Below are positions 23,530 through 34,577 of a stretch of 64,000 nt of DNA, piece after piece; within the stretch, counting starts at the first letter, position 1, and the number at the start of each line of letters is the position of its first letter. The stretch comes from Rachycentron canadum. Its lineage: Eukaryota; Chordata; Actinopteri; Carangiformes; Rachycentridae. The notes beneath the pieces are model-generated. The model did not search any database. It was not told the origin of the DNA and saw nothing but the letters and a program-made list of their open reading frames with translations. Location: NCBI GenBank assembly GCA_038496675.1, contig CM076662.1:20649843-20713842 (forward strand), in the 5' to 3' direction. The translations under genes were made by a program, and so were the position numbers.

Positions 23530-24000
23530 CGGCCAAATTTGCAGCTACACGTCTTTTCCTCAACGGCAGCATTAAGCAGGAGACTGGTATCTTTGGAGAG
23601 ACGTGCCAGCCTAATGGCAGTGGTACAGGGACTCATTTTTAAACTACCACAGACCCCAGTTGCTCCCACAAATGAGGCAGCTTGTCGGGCCAGCGAGGCA
23701 CATGGGGAGCACAATGCCAGCTGATTGGTTGTACTTACTGACTCAGTGCTTTGGGCTGAATATGTAGAGCCTGTGCAAAGTGGCTCTGAAGATAAAATGA
23801 AAATTAGTTGCCCACTTAGCCAGCTGTACAATTTCACTAAATCACAAATCAAGTGCAGGTATTGTGGTTTTGACAGTAATTGTGAGATCTCCACATACAG
23901 GACAGGCCATTATGTTCTGCCTGACTCTGGTTTCTAAATTTGGTGGTGCCTATCTGTCATCCAGGGGCATGATGGAGTGATGGGAGGATGCTGGCATCAC
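23530..24000. promoter_or_regulatory. Candidate conserved non-coding island
   Basis: Long repeat-free, balanced-composition block following an A-run at 23517-23528. It contains a RUNX-like ATTGTGGTTTT (about 23862-23872) and homeobox-like cores. Open frames of 158 (minus) and 70-89 (plus) codons cross it but overlap on opposite strands and match nothing I recognise. Confidence 0.25.
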
Positions 24001-24539
24001 TTGTCAGGGAGCTTCAGCTTCAACCTTTTCACTATTTATACAGTAATGCTGTAATTTACATCTGCTTGTGCCATGTGCTGCTACTGACTGGAATATGCTG
24101 CCTACCAAAATAAAATGCATTTTTTTCTCAGCTTTAGGTTTTTTTTTTTTCTTTCGGTTTTTAAAAACCACTCCTGTCGTGGATTTATATAATTTCACGT
24201 AATGCTAGATCATAAATTACACACCCTATTCATATACCATAAATCAACTGTGCTCATTGTATCACTTTTATATCAGGAAACTACACTGTTGTACATACAT
24301 TTATGCACTGGTCTGAGGAGTCTTAGTGTACAAATCTTTATTATTCAATTTTGTATTTATAATATTTTTTTATTATCATTATCTTTATCTTGTTCCTCTC
24401 TACCTTTTTTTTTTTTTTTGTACTGTACTGCTGTTATACCTAATTTCCCTTGGGAAACAGTATTCAACAGCGTTCAATAAAATCTTGCTTTTTAGAAACA
24501 TTAACACAAACAGGCCACTTGCTGTTTGATGTGATCTGT
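24001..24539. other. Non-coding stretch, T-runs
   Basis: AT-rich with T-runs near 24139-24150 and 24406-24419. No gene seen. Confidence 0.5.
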
Positions 24540-24650
24540 CTGTTTTTGTTTCAATTATGTTTAAATGGCTTTTAATTTTTTATGTGGATCCCAAGAAACA
24601 CTAACAACCACTCATTAGAAGCTAATGGGGATCCATAATTATAACATTAC
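24540..24650 (+). repeat. Retroelement 3'-end-like fragment
   Basis: TTTTTTATGTGGATCCCAAG followed by GAAGCTAATGGGGATCC matches a 3'-terminal motif that I recall from abundant teleost retroelements (TGTGGACCCCAGGAAG ... AGCTAATGGGGATCC). There is no second copy here. Confidence 0.45.
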
Positions 24651-25191
24651 AAAGTTTATTCAATAGCTGTACATGTTATAGCATCTAATATCTAAATCTG
24701 CTTTTCGGTATTAAACAGGGACCCCTCGTCCATCTACATTCCAACATTTTATAAATATAAAGTGTAAAATTATGAAACGCGCTATATGCAGATGCTCCTC
24801 CCTGGTTTGCAGGGACACATGGCTGAGAAGTTTTGCCAAAGTTTGCCTGCACTGTAGCTGGCTTGAATAATTTATATTCCTTGCTCTGTGTCCGTATGTG
24901 GGCGTGGAACAGCTGTGATGAGACGAGCCTGGGCCCCAAGTGACAGAGCCTGCAGAATGTGTTCACAGTCTTCACCCACGCCCCCTCATGGTTTTTCATC
25001 CCCTGGACAAACTAAAAAAAAAAAAATAATAATAATAAATAAATAAATAAAAAATGTCCATTAGAACAAGTCACTTAAACTGCCAATGAGCCTCCATATA
25101 TTTTTCTTTGCAAGGACTTTTGTGAAGTTGAGCCACAACTCCTCCCGTCATGAATGGATAGGATGCTTTTTCCTGTTTTTCCTGTTTTCCT
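24651..25191. other. Non-coding stretch with A-rich simple repeat
   Basis: An A-run and (AAT)n/(AAAT)n simple repeat lie at about 25013-25053. No gene seen. Confidence 0.5.
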
Positions 25192-25230
25192 GGTTTTACT
25201 GCCCTATTCTGGCAATAGGGCAGTAAAACC
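25192..25230. repeat. Perfect hairpin, 17-bp stem, 5-nt loop
   Basis: GGTTTTACTGCCCTATT (25192-25208) and AATAGGGCAGTAAAACC (25214-25230) are exact reverse complements around CTGGC. The stem is not extended by the flanks. Confidence 0.9.
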
Positions 25231-25324
25231 TTCGTTTCAGTGCCGTTGAAGGTCTCGAACTTGCCCGATGCTAGCAGATTGGTTCAATGTAAAACAAAAG
25301 GCATTCCCACTTCATCAATCAATC

Positions 25325-25470
25325 ATCTGCACCTTGTCCTCGCACGCTAACACGCTAAACTAAGATAGTGACTGTGGCGAACATCGTGCCGTACCTGCTA
25401 AACGTCAGCATATTAGTGTTGTTACTATATGAGCACGTTAGCATGTTGACATTAGCGTAGTCTCCTGCCC
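25325..25470 (+). repeat. Teleost TTAGCATG-type interspersed repeat fragment
   Basis: GCTAACACGCTAAACTAAGA, ACGTCAGCATATTAGTG and GAGCACGTTAGCATGTTGAC are in the order of a very common teleost repeat. Fragments that I believe belong to the same family lie at 48060-48440 and 57235-57430. Confidence 0.5.
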
Positions 25471-27894
25471 CTCTTTAAAATGGTGAAGGTCGTCATGTGA
25501 GGCCCGGTGGAGGCATTCGGGCCACTTCTTCTTCACGTCTTCCAACGTTCGTTAGTTGGCTGCCTACTAATTGTAAATGTCCTCACAATGTTGGTTTGAG
25601 ATTTTATCTCAGGAGGGATGAGTGAAGACAGAGAGTGCAACTATTCAAAAAGCCAATAGTGTTTTCCCAATGCAATAGCTCCGCTCTTGAGCCTTTAGGA
25701 AGGCCTTGGGCAACAATTGTTGTTCTTGGCCACTGTAAATCAAAATGTGATTGGTTAATTCGCCTGCTTTGTAAACTAGCACACGGCTATGGGGCCTTCA
25801 GGAACTTCCGTCCTGGGTGTAAAGTCTTAACAAATGTGTGAGCTAGCTAACCTGTCATCTGTCTAGAGACAGCAACAACAATATAAATGGAATAATTTGA
25901 CTGGACGACTCTATTTTCATGGTTTTTGGACATCAACTCTTATATAACTATTTAAAACTGCTGCTATGTTCGGCCTAGAATAGCTTTAGTTTTTAATTTT
26001 ACTTTGTTTTTCCTTATTTCTTTATTGCAAGCATGCATAATATTTACAGGAACAGGGCATCGCACTCGGAAAGACCTCATTATTGTCAGTATGTTCACGC
26101 TCGCCAACTATGGCTCTTTTCTTAATCAGCACATCTGACCCAGTGGGCAGCTTCACTACTGGCTCGGGCCACAGAGGGAATGGAACAATATACTTCAGAA
26201 ATAATAAGAGGACGTCGTTGCAGTGATGACTTTTATTGGCTGTGGCAAAGATGAAGTGAAATGAGGGTGGAGGACAGAGCAGAGATACCTTTTTGTCATA
26301 AATGATTACTGACTTTTTGAAAAATGGTTTTCGACTTGAACAAACGTCCAATTTTTTTTAATTTATTTTTTATTTTTTGTCAATTCAAAGTGACAGAAGG
26401 ATTTTTTTTTAAGGCACTCCCAATAAACTCACATATTCATGCAGATCACGACAAAGAAAACTTCTTCTGTTCAACACATCTGATGCAGTAAACTATCTTC
26501 ATTTCAATATGTCTCTTCTTAAAAACTTCCTATTTGTTTCATCTTATCAGCAAAGAAGCTTGATGTAATGAACTTATTCAAACTACAAACCATAAAGTGA
26601 AGATATTATCATTATTTCAGATCAGACTGACTTCAAACTTAAAAATATCACAGTCATGAGTCTTTGGTGATGGAACTTATGTGGTTTTGTCCAAGCACTG
26701 AAAATGAACTACAGTACCAGCATTAACCAAACGCCGTCATTTTATCCAATCAGCAATACAACTGGTGTTATGAACCTCCTCTAATATGCTCCCATAACAC
26801 TAATATGCTCATAATTTCAGTGTCACTTCATATGGTAGACACAGGGCATCGTATATATTCTCTGCATTAAAGGTTAATCTGTTTTGATCAAGGCGCTGCT
26901 GACTTCCAACTGTGGGAATTTGGCATGGACTCTGTTGACTGCAGAAAACCACAAGTGTGAAGCACTGGCATGCCGCCGACGTGGAATTAAATTTTACAGC
27001 CCACATTCAAGGTGTTTAACTGTTCAAGGTGTTTAAGTGAGGTACACTTCTCCCCAAGGACAGAAAAAACACCATTGCGTTCCTTTTGCGATTTAACTGC
27101 TGGATTTTAACGGCAGACAAAAACAGTAGACAGTGTTAGTGTAGCATTGCTGTGTTTAATGCTTTTGGAATTTGCATTTATAGGGCCACTATGAATTCCT
27201 CAGTTGTATTCATGATTGTGTCCTAATGATTGGTAATTAATGCAAATATACTCAAACGTGTGTTACCTTAGTTACAATATCATCAATCAGAGCAAGGCAG
27301 AGAAGGTTGTTTTCAGACCTTCATGTGTGGAGATTAAATTTACAGAAAAATATTATTGACCAGTTGAAGTAAAAAATAAAAAAAAATTGTAAATCTAGAT
27401 ACTTTATTCCAAGGACTTATTTATTTTTTAGTTTTAGTGGGAAAAGGGGACTTCGATGACCTTAGAATTTTTAAAATCCTGGCTATGGCCACACACCGAC
27501 GTTGGTGGAGCTCCCTTGCATTGCCAGTGGAACAACTGAGCAATGCAGTAATCGATAAACCACAGACAGTGTTTAAAATGGACAATGGAGGTTTCTGAAG
27601 AGCGGTCTTGAAGCTCAGAGTGAGCCGCTCTGCCGGCGCCATCTTAGCAGTGTCTAACGCCGCGACTCTGGGCAAATCCAAAAATGAGCTAAGAGGTGGG
27701 GCATGCTGAACAGCTGGGCGTCTTGCAACTCCAAGGCTAATTCATTTGCTCTCCAGTCAGCTAGTTAAAGAGCAAAGCTGAAAAAAAACAAAAACAAAAC
27801 AAAAAAAAAAAACAGGAGCAGACACTTCTGTATGTTCTGTTAACCAAATCCTCCAAAAGAAAACAAACGCAACAGACGTGGCCCGAGCCATCAC
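25471..27894. other. Non-coding stretch, no gene seen
   Basis: Long AT-rich interval with T-runs near 26350-26412, a 14-bp direct repeat TTCAAGGTGTTTAA with period 17 (27006-27036) and an A-rich tract at 27780-27812. The 109-codon minus frame (26022-26351) and 86-codon frame (27421-27681) have no recognised domain. Confidence 0.45.
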
Positions 27895-28110
27895 AATAAT
27901 TGGTGCCACCTAGCAGATGCTATTGGTTAGACAAAGTCTACCGAATTGAAATGACTCCCACCTGTCACTCATATTAACCACACCCTGATTTATATATAAA
28001 CCTCAAAAAAAAATTCAAATGAGTTGTGACTTGTGTCTCAACTGGCCATTCGAGGAACTGCAGTTTACGGCACTTTGATGCAGCCAGCTCCAGCTCTCAC
28101 TGCCGGCGCA
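27895..28110 (+). repeat. Partial copy of the repeat at 58983-59245
   Basis: Shares ordered blocks with the later copy: CACCTGTCACTCATATTAAC versus CAGGTGCCGTCACTCTAATT, then CACACCCTGATTT versus GCACGCCCTGAATTTT, then TGGCCATTCGAGGA versus TGGCCATTCGGGGA. This copy lacks about 60 bp from the middle. Confidence 0.5.
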
Positions 28111-28618
28111 TCAACTTCTGCGTGGCTGTGCTCTGCCGGAGAATGAACTGCTCCGTCGAGGATCTTGGCCGTGTGTTTTGTAGTCAGTTGTAACAGGACT
28201 GAATTGCACAAATAAATATCTCAATAAACCGAGTACTGACTAATTTTTGTAGTTTATGTATGTTTTCATTCATCGGTCATAAGGTCTGTGCACTTTTCAC
28301 CGCTTTGGTCATTCGTCTTCTGGAGCAGAGATGACAAAACGGTAATCTATCAAACTGGATAGGTGCTGTAGTTTTAGCACATCCTGTGTTATAGTAATTT
28401 CCTTTGCCATATAAACCCACCGCTCATGCAGGCTACACGCTGTACTAAAGTACTGGACAAACCACTGGCTCCACATCAATATTGTCAGTGGGTATCCTCC
28501 TTCAAAACGCCATATTCTCACAAATTGCATAAACAAATTGTGATGACCGCGGCGGGGGCGTCAGTTTAGACAACCAATCAAAACAACTCTACATGAAGTC
28601 AAAACCGCCTGGCTGAAT

Positions 28619-28627
<9 letters not shown>
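28111..28627. other. Non-coding stretch, no gene seen
   Basis: No gene or further repeat recognised. The 75-codon frame at 28309-28536 (minus) is uninformative. Confidence 0.45.

Positions 28628-28656
<29 letters not shown>
28628..28656 (+). repeat. (AC)n microsatellite
   Basis: About 14 AC units preceded by a short (TC)n. Confidence 0.95.
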
Positions 28657-28659
<3 letters not shown>

Positions 28660-29175
28660 GCCGCAACGCATGAACAGACCTTTAAACAGCATGTCTGCCA
28701 CTGTGCCCCCTCTCTGCTGTATTGGCATGGTAAAAGGACCTTGTAATATTTTTTCGAGGTTGAACGCTGAGCTCCCCAGTGAACTACGGCTGGGTGCCTT
28801 CCATCCCGGCTTCAAGCTTAGGAGCCCACAGTCTTTTTCTCTTTTTTTTTTTTTAGCTGCAAAGCCACAGAAAATTGCCGAAAATGAAAAATGAAATAGG
28901 TGGGTTTTGTATGTGTGTGGGGAGCGTTTAAAGAATGGGCGAGCGGCCTCATGGGAAAAGAGTAGGTGAGGAGAATCGAGCCTTCAGGAAGCAGCAGGCC
29001 GTGTGACCCCCCCCCCCCAAACTCCTCCCTCCCTCTGTCTTCTCCCTGGTGGATTCTCCTTTTGGAAGCTTCAGTGATTCCAAATGAAGAGACAAGAACT
29101 TGGAGGAAAAACCACCCTGACCCTACACTTGGTCTTGGACACAATTGTTCAGTGGACAAGGAATATTTACCGACT
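28657..29175. other. Non-coding stretch with C10
   Basis: A C10 run lies at about 29008-29017. No gene seen. The 98- and 113-codon frames overlap on opposite strands. Confidence 0.45.
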
Positions 29176-30048
29176 TATTTACCGATTTACAAGCGAGATC
29201 AAATTCCTTTAGACAAAATGGGTTTGGGTCTAACTGGCTCTGTTGGTAGGCTCCTGGGTTAGCATGCTGCTGTTGGCATTTTGGTCTTTTAATTCATTTT
29301 ATTTCAGTATCATCAAATCTGAACCATGAACTTGGTCTTACTATCTTCGGTTATTTCTGTAGGTTCATTTTGGATCAGTTTTTGGATCCAAAATTTTTGG
29401 TTCACGCTGAATTAAATTAGATTGAGGAAGTTGGTTAAAAACAGTGCACAAGTCAGGACTTTTTTTTTTTTTTAGATCGCTTCAAGTCTTGGGTAACATC
29501 TTTTATCAAATGCTTTAAATGCTCTGTTCCTTTTTACTTCTGTTTTTTATTAATATTGTATATACATATATATATTTTATACATATATATGTATAAATAT
29601 GCTCTAACATANTATTTACCGATTTACAAGCGAGATCAAATTCCTTTAGACAAAATGGGTTTGGGTCTAACTGGCTCTGTTGGTAGGCTCCTGGGTTAGC
29701 ATGCTGCTGTTGGCATTTTGGTCTTTTAATTCATTTTATTTCAGTATCATCAAATCTGAACCATGAACTTGGTCTTACTATCTTCGGTTATTTCTGTAGG
29801 TTCATTTTGGATCAGTTTTTGGATCCAAAATTTTTGGTTCACGCTGAATTAAATTAGATTGAGGAAGTTGGTTAAAAACAGTGCACAAGTCAGGACTTTT
29901 TTTTTTTTTTAGATCGCTTCAAGTCTTGGGTAACATCTTTTATCAAATGCTTTAAATGCTCTGTTCCTTTTTACTTCTGTTTTTTATTAATATTGTATAT
30001 ACATATATATATTTTATACATATATATGTATAAATATGCTCTAACATA
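29176..30048 (+). repeat. Exact 436-bp duplication around a single N
   Basis: 29176-29611 and 29613-30048 read the same base for base, at a constant offset of 437, with one ambiguous base (n) at 29612. Even the T14 run and the AT-rich tail match in length. The repeat unit ends in an AT-rich low-complexity stretch just before a long (TA)n. This is the pattern of two overlapping contig ends joined without merging, so the second copy is probably an assembly artefact and not a biological duplication. Confidence 0.9.
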
Positions 30049-30075
30049 TATATACATGAAAAAAGAAGCAAATGT

Positions 30076-30079
<4 letters not shown>

Positions 30080-30120
<41 letters not shown>
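30080..30120 (+). repeat. (TA)n microsatellite
   Basis: About 20 TA units. It probably caused the assembly problem immediately upstream. Confidence 0.95.
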
Positions 30121-30121
<1 letters not shown>

Positions 30122-30384
30122 GTATACATAAATATATTTTTTTCTTTCTCCAGTATTAGTGTCCTATTATTCCTGGGGGTTGATCAGGATGAAAAGTGTT
30201 CTCTTGACAGTTGATGAGCAGATTCGGGCTGAAGATGACTCTCTGGGTTCGGTGACAAACCTGACAATCAATCAAGGCTCATAACCCCCTGCTGACACAC
30301 TGTCCAATTACCCGGTAATATCCACAGTACCTGTGCCTCTGTGTGTGCGGTTGTGCGTCTCAAAGTAACTAAAAAAGGGGGTGA
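30121..30384. other. Non-coding stretch, no gene seen
   Basis: Short single-copy-looking interval without recognisable features. Confidence 0.45.
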
Positions 30385-30549
30385 GTGATGGATAAAGCTC
30401 CTGGAATGACATACATGTGGGCAAGTATGTGTGTATACGTGTATGTGCTACGCACAGTATGGGCACCACGGATGTGTGTCTTTGTATGTGTTGGAGCATC
30501 TGTGATGAACCAAGCTATCCCTGGAATGACATTTTAGTGGGCGAGTCTG

Positions 30550-30588
<39 letters not shown>
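30385..30588 (+). repeat. Diverged 120-bp-period duplication ending in (GT)n
   Basis: GTGATGGATAAAGCT..CCTGGAATGACAT..GTGGGCAAGT at 30385-30425 is echoed by GTGATGAACCAAGCTATCCC, TGGAATGACAT and GTGGGCGAGT at 30502-30545. The CTGGAATGACAT blocks are exactly 120 bp apart. A (GT)n at 30553-30588 follows. Confidence 0.7.
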
Positions 30589-30590
<2 letters not shown>

Positions 30591-31043
30591 ACATCTGAGT
30601 GAGTGTATGTGTGAGTGCATGATGGATCAACCTTTCTCCACAGAGGCAGGATGACAGAGAGGAGCTGAAGATGGTGAAAATGGGAGAATGTTCTGTGACC
30701 AGAGTTCAGATGTGTTTCAGCTCCTGAAATAGAAGAGTTGAGAGAGAGAGAGAAAAAGACACTTAAAAAGGCCAGTTCCTCTCATGGAGGTTTACCTGGA
30801 TAATGCCTTCTTTTTCAAATCTTCTTCCCACAGTCAGGTAGGCAAGGTCAGATACAAATGATTCAAATGATTAAAATAAATCAAAGCCATTCCAGAAATT
30901 GAGGAGGAACCGGTGCAGAGGTGCATAGACGTAGGAATTTAGATGAAATAAAGTCAATAAATTCAAAAGAATAAAAGAAATAATTCTGAAATAATACTGG
31001 TCATTGAAAAGGTACCAAACAAATGTGAGTGTTAAAAAAGAAA
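30589..31043. other. Non-coding stretch, no gene seen
   Basis: Single-copy-looking AT-rich interval with a short (GA)n near 30740-30752. Confidence 0.45.
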
Positions 31044-31074
31044 ACACACACACACACACACACACATATATATG
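31044..31074 (+). repeat. (AC)n(AT)n microsatellite
   Basis: About 11 AC units running into TATATAT. Confidence 0.9.
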
Positions 31075-31177
31075 TGAGGGAAGTCCCATTCCCTGATTTA
31101 TTTTATTTCTTCAAATCAAATTTAGGACAGTCATCAAAATGTCCTCAGTGTACAGGAAGTGACAAATTGAAACTTAA

Positions 31178-31634
31178 AGGTCCCATAATTTACACATTTT
31201 TATTTCCAGTGTTTTTTGTGGGGTGTAGCGAGTGTATCCAATATATCTGTAGTTAATATTTGTAAAAACCATCTCAGTGTAGTTTTACTTCTCCTCTCTC
31301 TGGAGCTTGAGTAGCAACAAGTCAGTCAGCCAATCAGAGGAGAGGATCTGAGTCTCCCTGCTGATTGGCTGTCTTAGTGATCCAATAAAAACAGTAGCAG
31401 ATTTCAGGTAAATATCAGGTGGACGGGGGTTGGGCAAGGACTGAGGGCTGTTGTGACATCACAATGTTAAGGAAGTCCTGACAATGTGTTTTAAGGCTCA
31501 GTTTCTGAATAGAAACTGTGAGCATTTCTCTGTGGACTGAGCCCTTTGGTATTTTCGCTGTATTAATATAAAACCTAGACCTGCTTTATCATCAAAAAAG
31601 ACACTGAGATCTCACTTTATATTATATGAGACTT
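31178..31634 (+). mobile_element. TTAA-flanked MITE copy (C2)
   Basis: It opens TTAA then AGGTCCCATAATTTACAC. Shared with the 5960-6539 copy are CTCTGGAGCTT, CCAATCAGAGGAGAG, CTGATTGGCTGTC, TTGTGACATCACAAT and TTTTAAGGCTCAGTTTCTGA. The right end is decayed (TATGAGACTT in place of TATGGGACCT), so the second TTAA is not recognisable. It has no coding capacity. Confidence 0.7.
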
Positions 31635-32276
31635 TTTTTTTTTTCTTTTTTTGGTCTGCGGTTTCTTTGTGTCCACACAGGCGAACAAACATCCCAGACA
31701 AGTCAAGTTTTATTTAATTTTACAAGTTAAAAATAAAATTCTGAACTTGTTTTCCCCCCGCGACTCCTCCCTCTCAAACTGGTCCGGCTCGTGCGGCCAG
31801 CCGGCTCTGACACAGACCAGATGCTGTAAAAATAAAAAGCACAGAGACAGATGAACATATGCAGGCTTCCATCTCTCCCTCCCCGGGGCGAATAAACGGG
31901 AGGCATTCCATCCGGAGATCTTTCACAGGCAGTAAAACACTCTTAAATGCGAAGAAGCCCCGCCAGGCCACAGCTGCTGTCATTACAGAACATGAACTAA
32001 TTGATTGGAGGGCGCACCCGCTGGTCGGGGATGGGGGTGGGCAGAGAGGGGGTGGGTGGATTTTTGAGAGATTAGGAATAAGTGAAGGGTGGAGGAGAAA
32101 AGATGAGGGAAAGGCTGGGGTAAAGCAGAAGACGAGGGAGGTGAAGGAGTAGAGTGTGTGTGTGTCTGTGTGTGTGTGTGTGTGTGTGTCATGCGTGGGA
32201 GTGAGAAGTGAGGACGTTACTCATCAGCCATTACTCAAGTCATGGAGTGATCACATACTAGCCCTTGTGACTGGGC
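31635..32276. other. Non-coding stretch with purine tract and (GT)n
   Basis: A G/A-rich segment (about 32025-32150) leads into a (GT)n at 32153-32189. Minus-strand H/T/P-rich frames are translations of these. No gene seen. Confidence 0.55.
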
Positions 32277-33110
32277 GTAGATTAGATATTTAGATTAGAT
32301 CTTTATTGTCTTTGTGAAGAATGTTATACGTCTGTTTAGCAGCATGAAAGAAACGGTTAAGTTCAATAAATCCAAAGATCCAAGGCAAACGATAAAAATA
32401 AGACAGAGCAAACTAAACATTAGCAGCATATAGGGGGTTATAGCATATGTGCAGTACTGCATTATCTGCACCATGATGACCCTTTGCTAAAGTGTAGTGC
32501 ATAATTTCTGTGTGTGTGTGTACGTGTGTGGTGTTTCGTGGGGTTATTGCTCTCAGCAGTCAGCCTCAGTCTTTGGCAGTGGGGGGTAAACTGAGGTTAC
32601 AGCTCTTGGAAAGAAGCTGTTGTGATTGTTCTCTATCTTCTTCCAGAGGGAAGGAGGGCAGGGCAGACAATGTTCAAGGTGGGTGGGTTGGGTCCTTTGC
32701 GATATCTTTTGTAGTCAACCAGTGTAAACGTCCTTCAGGGGTGGTGGTGTAGTCCAGCCGACACGCTGATCCCTCCGGTCTTTGAACCGCACAGTGGCTG
32801 TAACCAGTCGCCGCGGAGGCTCTGGATGGTGACGTGGTAAAAGCTGATGTGGTGGAGGATTCGGAGGTCTGCTTTTAAAACTTCCTAAGGAAGTATATTC
32901 TCTGCTGGGCCTTCTTCACCTGGGGTGAGATGTTTACAGACCACGTGAGGTCTGCTGTGATGTAGACTCACAGGAATTTGAAGTCCTCCACCCTCTTCAC
33001 CTCCTCCCCTCGTGTGGAGACGGCAGAGAGCTCAATCTGCCTTGATCCTCTGAAGTCTATTATCATCTCCTTAGTTATTATGATGTTGGGCTCTTTTCTG
33101 CAAGTTTGTT
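32277..33110 (-). mobile_element. Degenerate LINE fragment, L2-like, 5'-truncated
   Basis: On the minus strand the order is a reverse-transcriptase C-terminal coding remnant (about 33095-32600), a short 3' UTR, then a terminal tandem of AATCTAA-type units (about 32310-32277). Tandem AATCTAA 3' ends and the protein motifs below are typical of fish L2/Maui-type LINEs, although Rex1/Babar is not excluded. Most of the 5' part, including endonuclease and catalytic RT motifs, is absent, as usual for dead 5'-truncated insertions. Confidence 0.7.
32600..33095 (-). pseudogene. LINE reverse transcriptase C-terminal remnant
   Basis: Reading the minus strand from about 33095, one frame gives TKEMIIDFR, then VEDFKFL followed by a stop, then TADLTWSVN and VKKAQQRIYFLRK, then another stop. 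Further along, after frame changes, come KDPTHPP and NSFFPRAV. These blocks in this order are the thumb/C-terminal part of L2-clade RT proteins, where the usual text is of the type TKEMIVDFR, VKKAQQRLYFLRRL and SFFPEAI. At least two in-frame stops and probable frameshifts make it non-functional. The catalytic FADD-type motif would lie upstream and is missing. Confidence 0.75.
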
Positions 33111-34396
33111 GGTGTTGGATGGACGAGTGAGGGAACAATTGCGTGTAGGTGTGTGAAGGAGGGATTTATTATGCACCGCGGATGGATGTACGTTCTGAAC
33201 AATAGCCCTCACGTCATTATTTGTAGCCGAATGTCAATGGCAGACCTCAGGTACTTAGAATAACTGAGAACTGATGCTGGGCGTGTGGGCTAAATGGCCA
33301 AACAAACATTCGACGGAGCACTAAAAGAGAGAGAGAGATTACAAATGATGGTTATTTATGTTGATCAGGTGAAAGTGCTGAGCTGCAGGGTCCTTGTTTC
33401 GTCAGTTGTTTGTCTCAGTCTGTGGTGCCTGCTGGCTCTGATGTCTTCAGGGGCTTTTGGAGTGGACACTGAAACGGGCCAAAAGACCAAATATTTAAAA
33501 CGGAAATATCATTCTCCACATATTTATTTCTTCATTTTCGCTCTGATCACAGTCTGATGGCTGCTGTCTGGCCTGCTGTTGGGTCAGTCTTCAGCATTTT
33601 CTCTTTAGCAGTTATGAAGAGAAACAGACTGACCCTGTAACATTCATTCATCATCTTTTCATGAAGTTTGTGTCGGTGGTAATTGCTCAGCCATGGTGGC
33701 CTCCTCTCTTTTTTCTTTTAATACCGAAGAAACTGAAAATGTATCTTCATCTAACTTGCTGTTTGTTACAATATAGTATGGGGTCATTATGGGAATAGCA
33801 GTATAGCTTCCTGGCTCGGCGGCCTTAGCAGAGGCCAGATGATGCGTGGTGTGAAAGTCTGGTCAGCCAAGGTTTAAGTTAATCCCTTCTTGGATACTGT
33901 ACATCATCATTTAGGTTTGTCAGCTTCTTGGATATAAATGGAAAAATACCTCAAAAAGAAGAAAATCCCCAAACTTTTTTTATTTTTGATTTTCCGAATA
34001 GAAAATGAATCCAATGAGCATTGAAAGGACTAAAGGCTTCGATTCAACAACTGTTTTTTTTTTTATGTTAAAATGCAACACATTGTTACTCTAAAGTATG
34101 GGCTTGTCTCTGTCCATCAATGAATCTGTTTGTCAGTGCCAAATGGCAGATCAGACAGACAAACACATGATCTGCTTTGTTATAATAGGCTCAGAGGTTC
34201 TTTGTCATTCCAGAGTTTGTTTATGTCTTTCTCAGGTACCTGCTGTTAAAAAAAAAAAATAAAAATAAAGATGACAGCTTTGCATCTTCAGCCAGCTGTG
34301 TAATTATGGAGGAGTAAATGACAGCCATGATGCTGGTATGCACAAGAAAATGTCAGCAATGCAGTTTACCAAGGATGCTGCACAAAGAACAAGTAC
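33111..34396. other. Non-coding stretch, possible conserved island at 34100-34340
   Basis: No gene seen. A short A-run lies near 34246-34258. The interval 34100-34340 is repeat-poor with cores such as TGTGTAATTATGGAGGAG and GCTTTGTTATAAT and may be a conserved non-coding element; this is untested. Confidence 0.3.
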
Positions 34397-34577
34397 GTGT
34401 GTGTGTGTGTGTGTGTGTGTGTGCAAGAGCACGTATTTGTGTGAAGTCAACCTATCATCTGTAAAAGTGTGTGTGCAAGTATTCATGTTTGTTTTTGGTG
34501 TGTGTGCATGCACCGACTTTTGTGTGTGCATGTCCGTGCTCATGTGTTGACATTGTGCGTGCGTGTGTGTGTGTGTA
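34397..34577 (+). repeat. (GT)n microsatellite and diffuse GT-rich tract
   Basis: A clean (GT)n at 34397-34423 is followed by decayed GT-rich sequence to 34577. Overlapping V/C-rich and H/T-rich frames here are artefacts. Confidence 0.85.

Noticed and set aside
23418..23894. 158-codon minus-strand frame and overlapping plus-strand frames (one with a CxxC pair, CRYC)
   Set aside because: Frames overlap on opposite strands, one includes F-rich translation of an A-run, and the CxxC lacks a second metal-binding pair. It is better explained as conserved-looking non-coding DNA.
19357..25230. The two perfect hairpins as microRNA precursors
   Set aside because: Stems of 17-18 bp with no extension are shorter than a typical animal pre-miRNA stem. 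Small-RNA reads would be needed to revive the idea.
29176..30048. Biological tandem duplication
   Set aside because: Identity appears complete and the copies are separated by one N, so an assembly join is much more likely.
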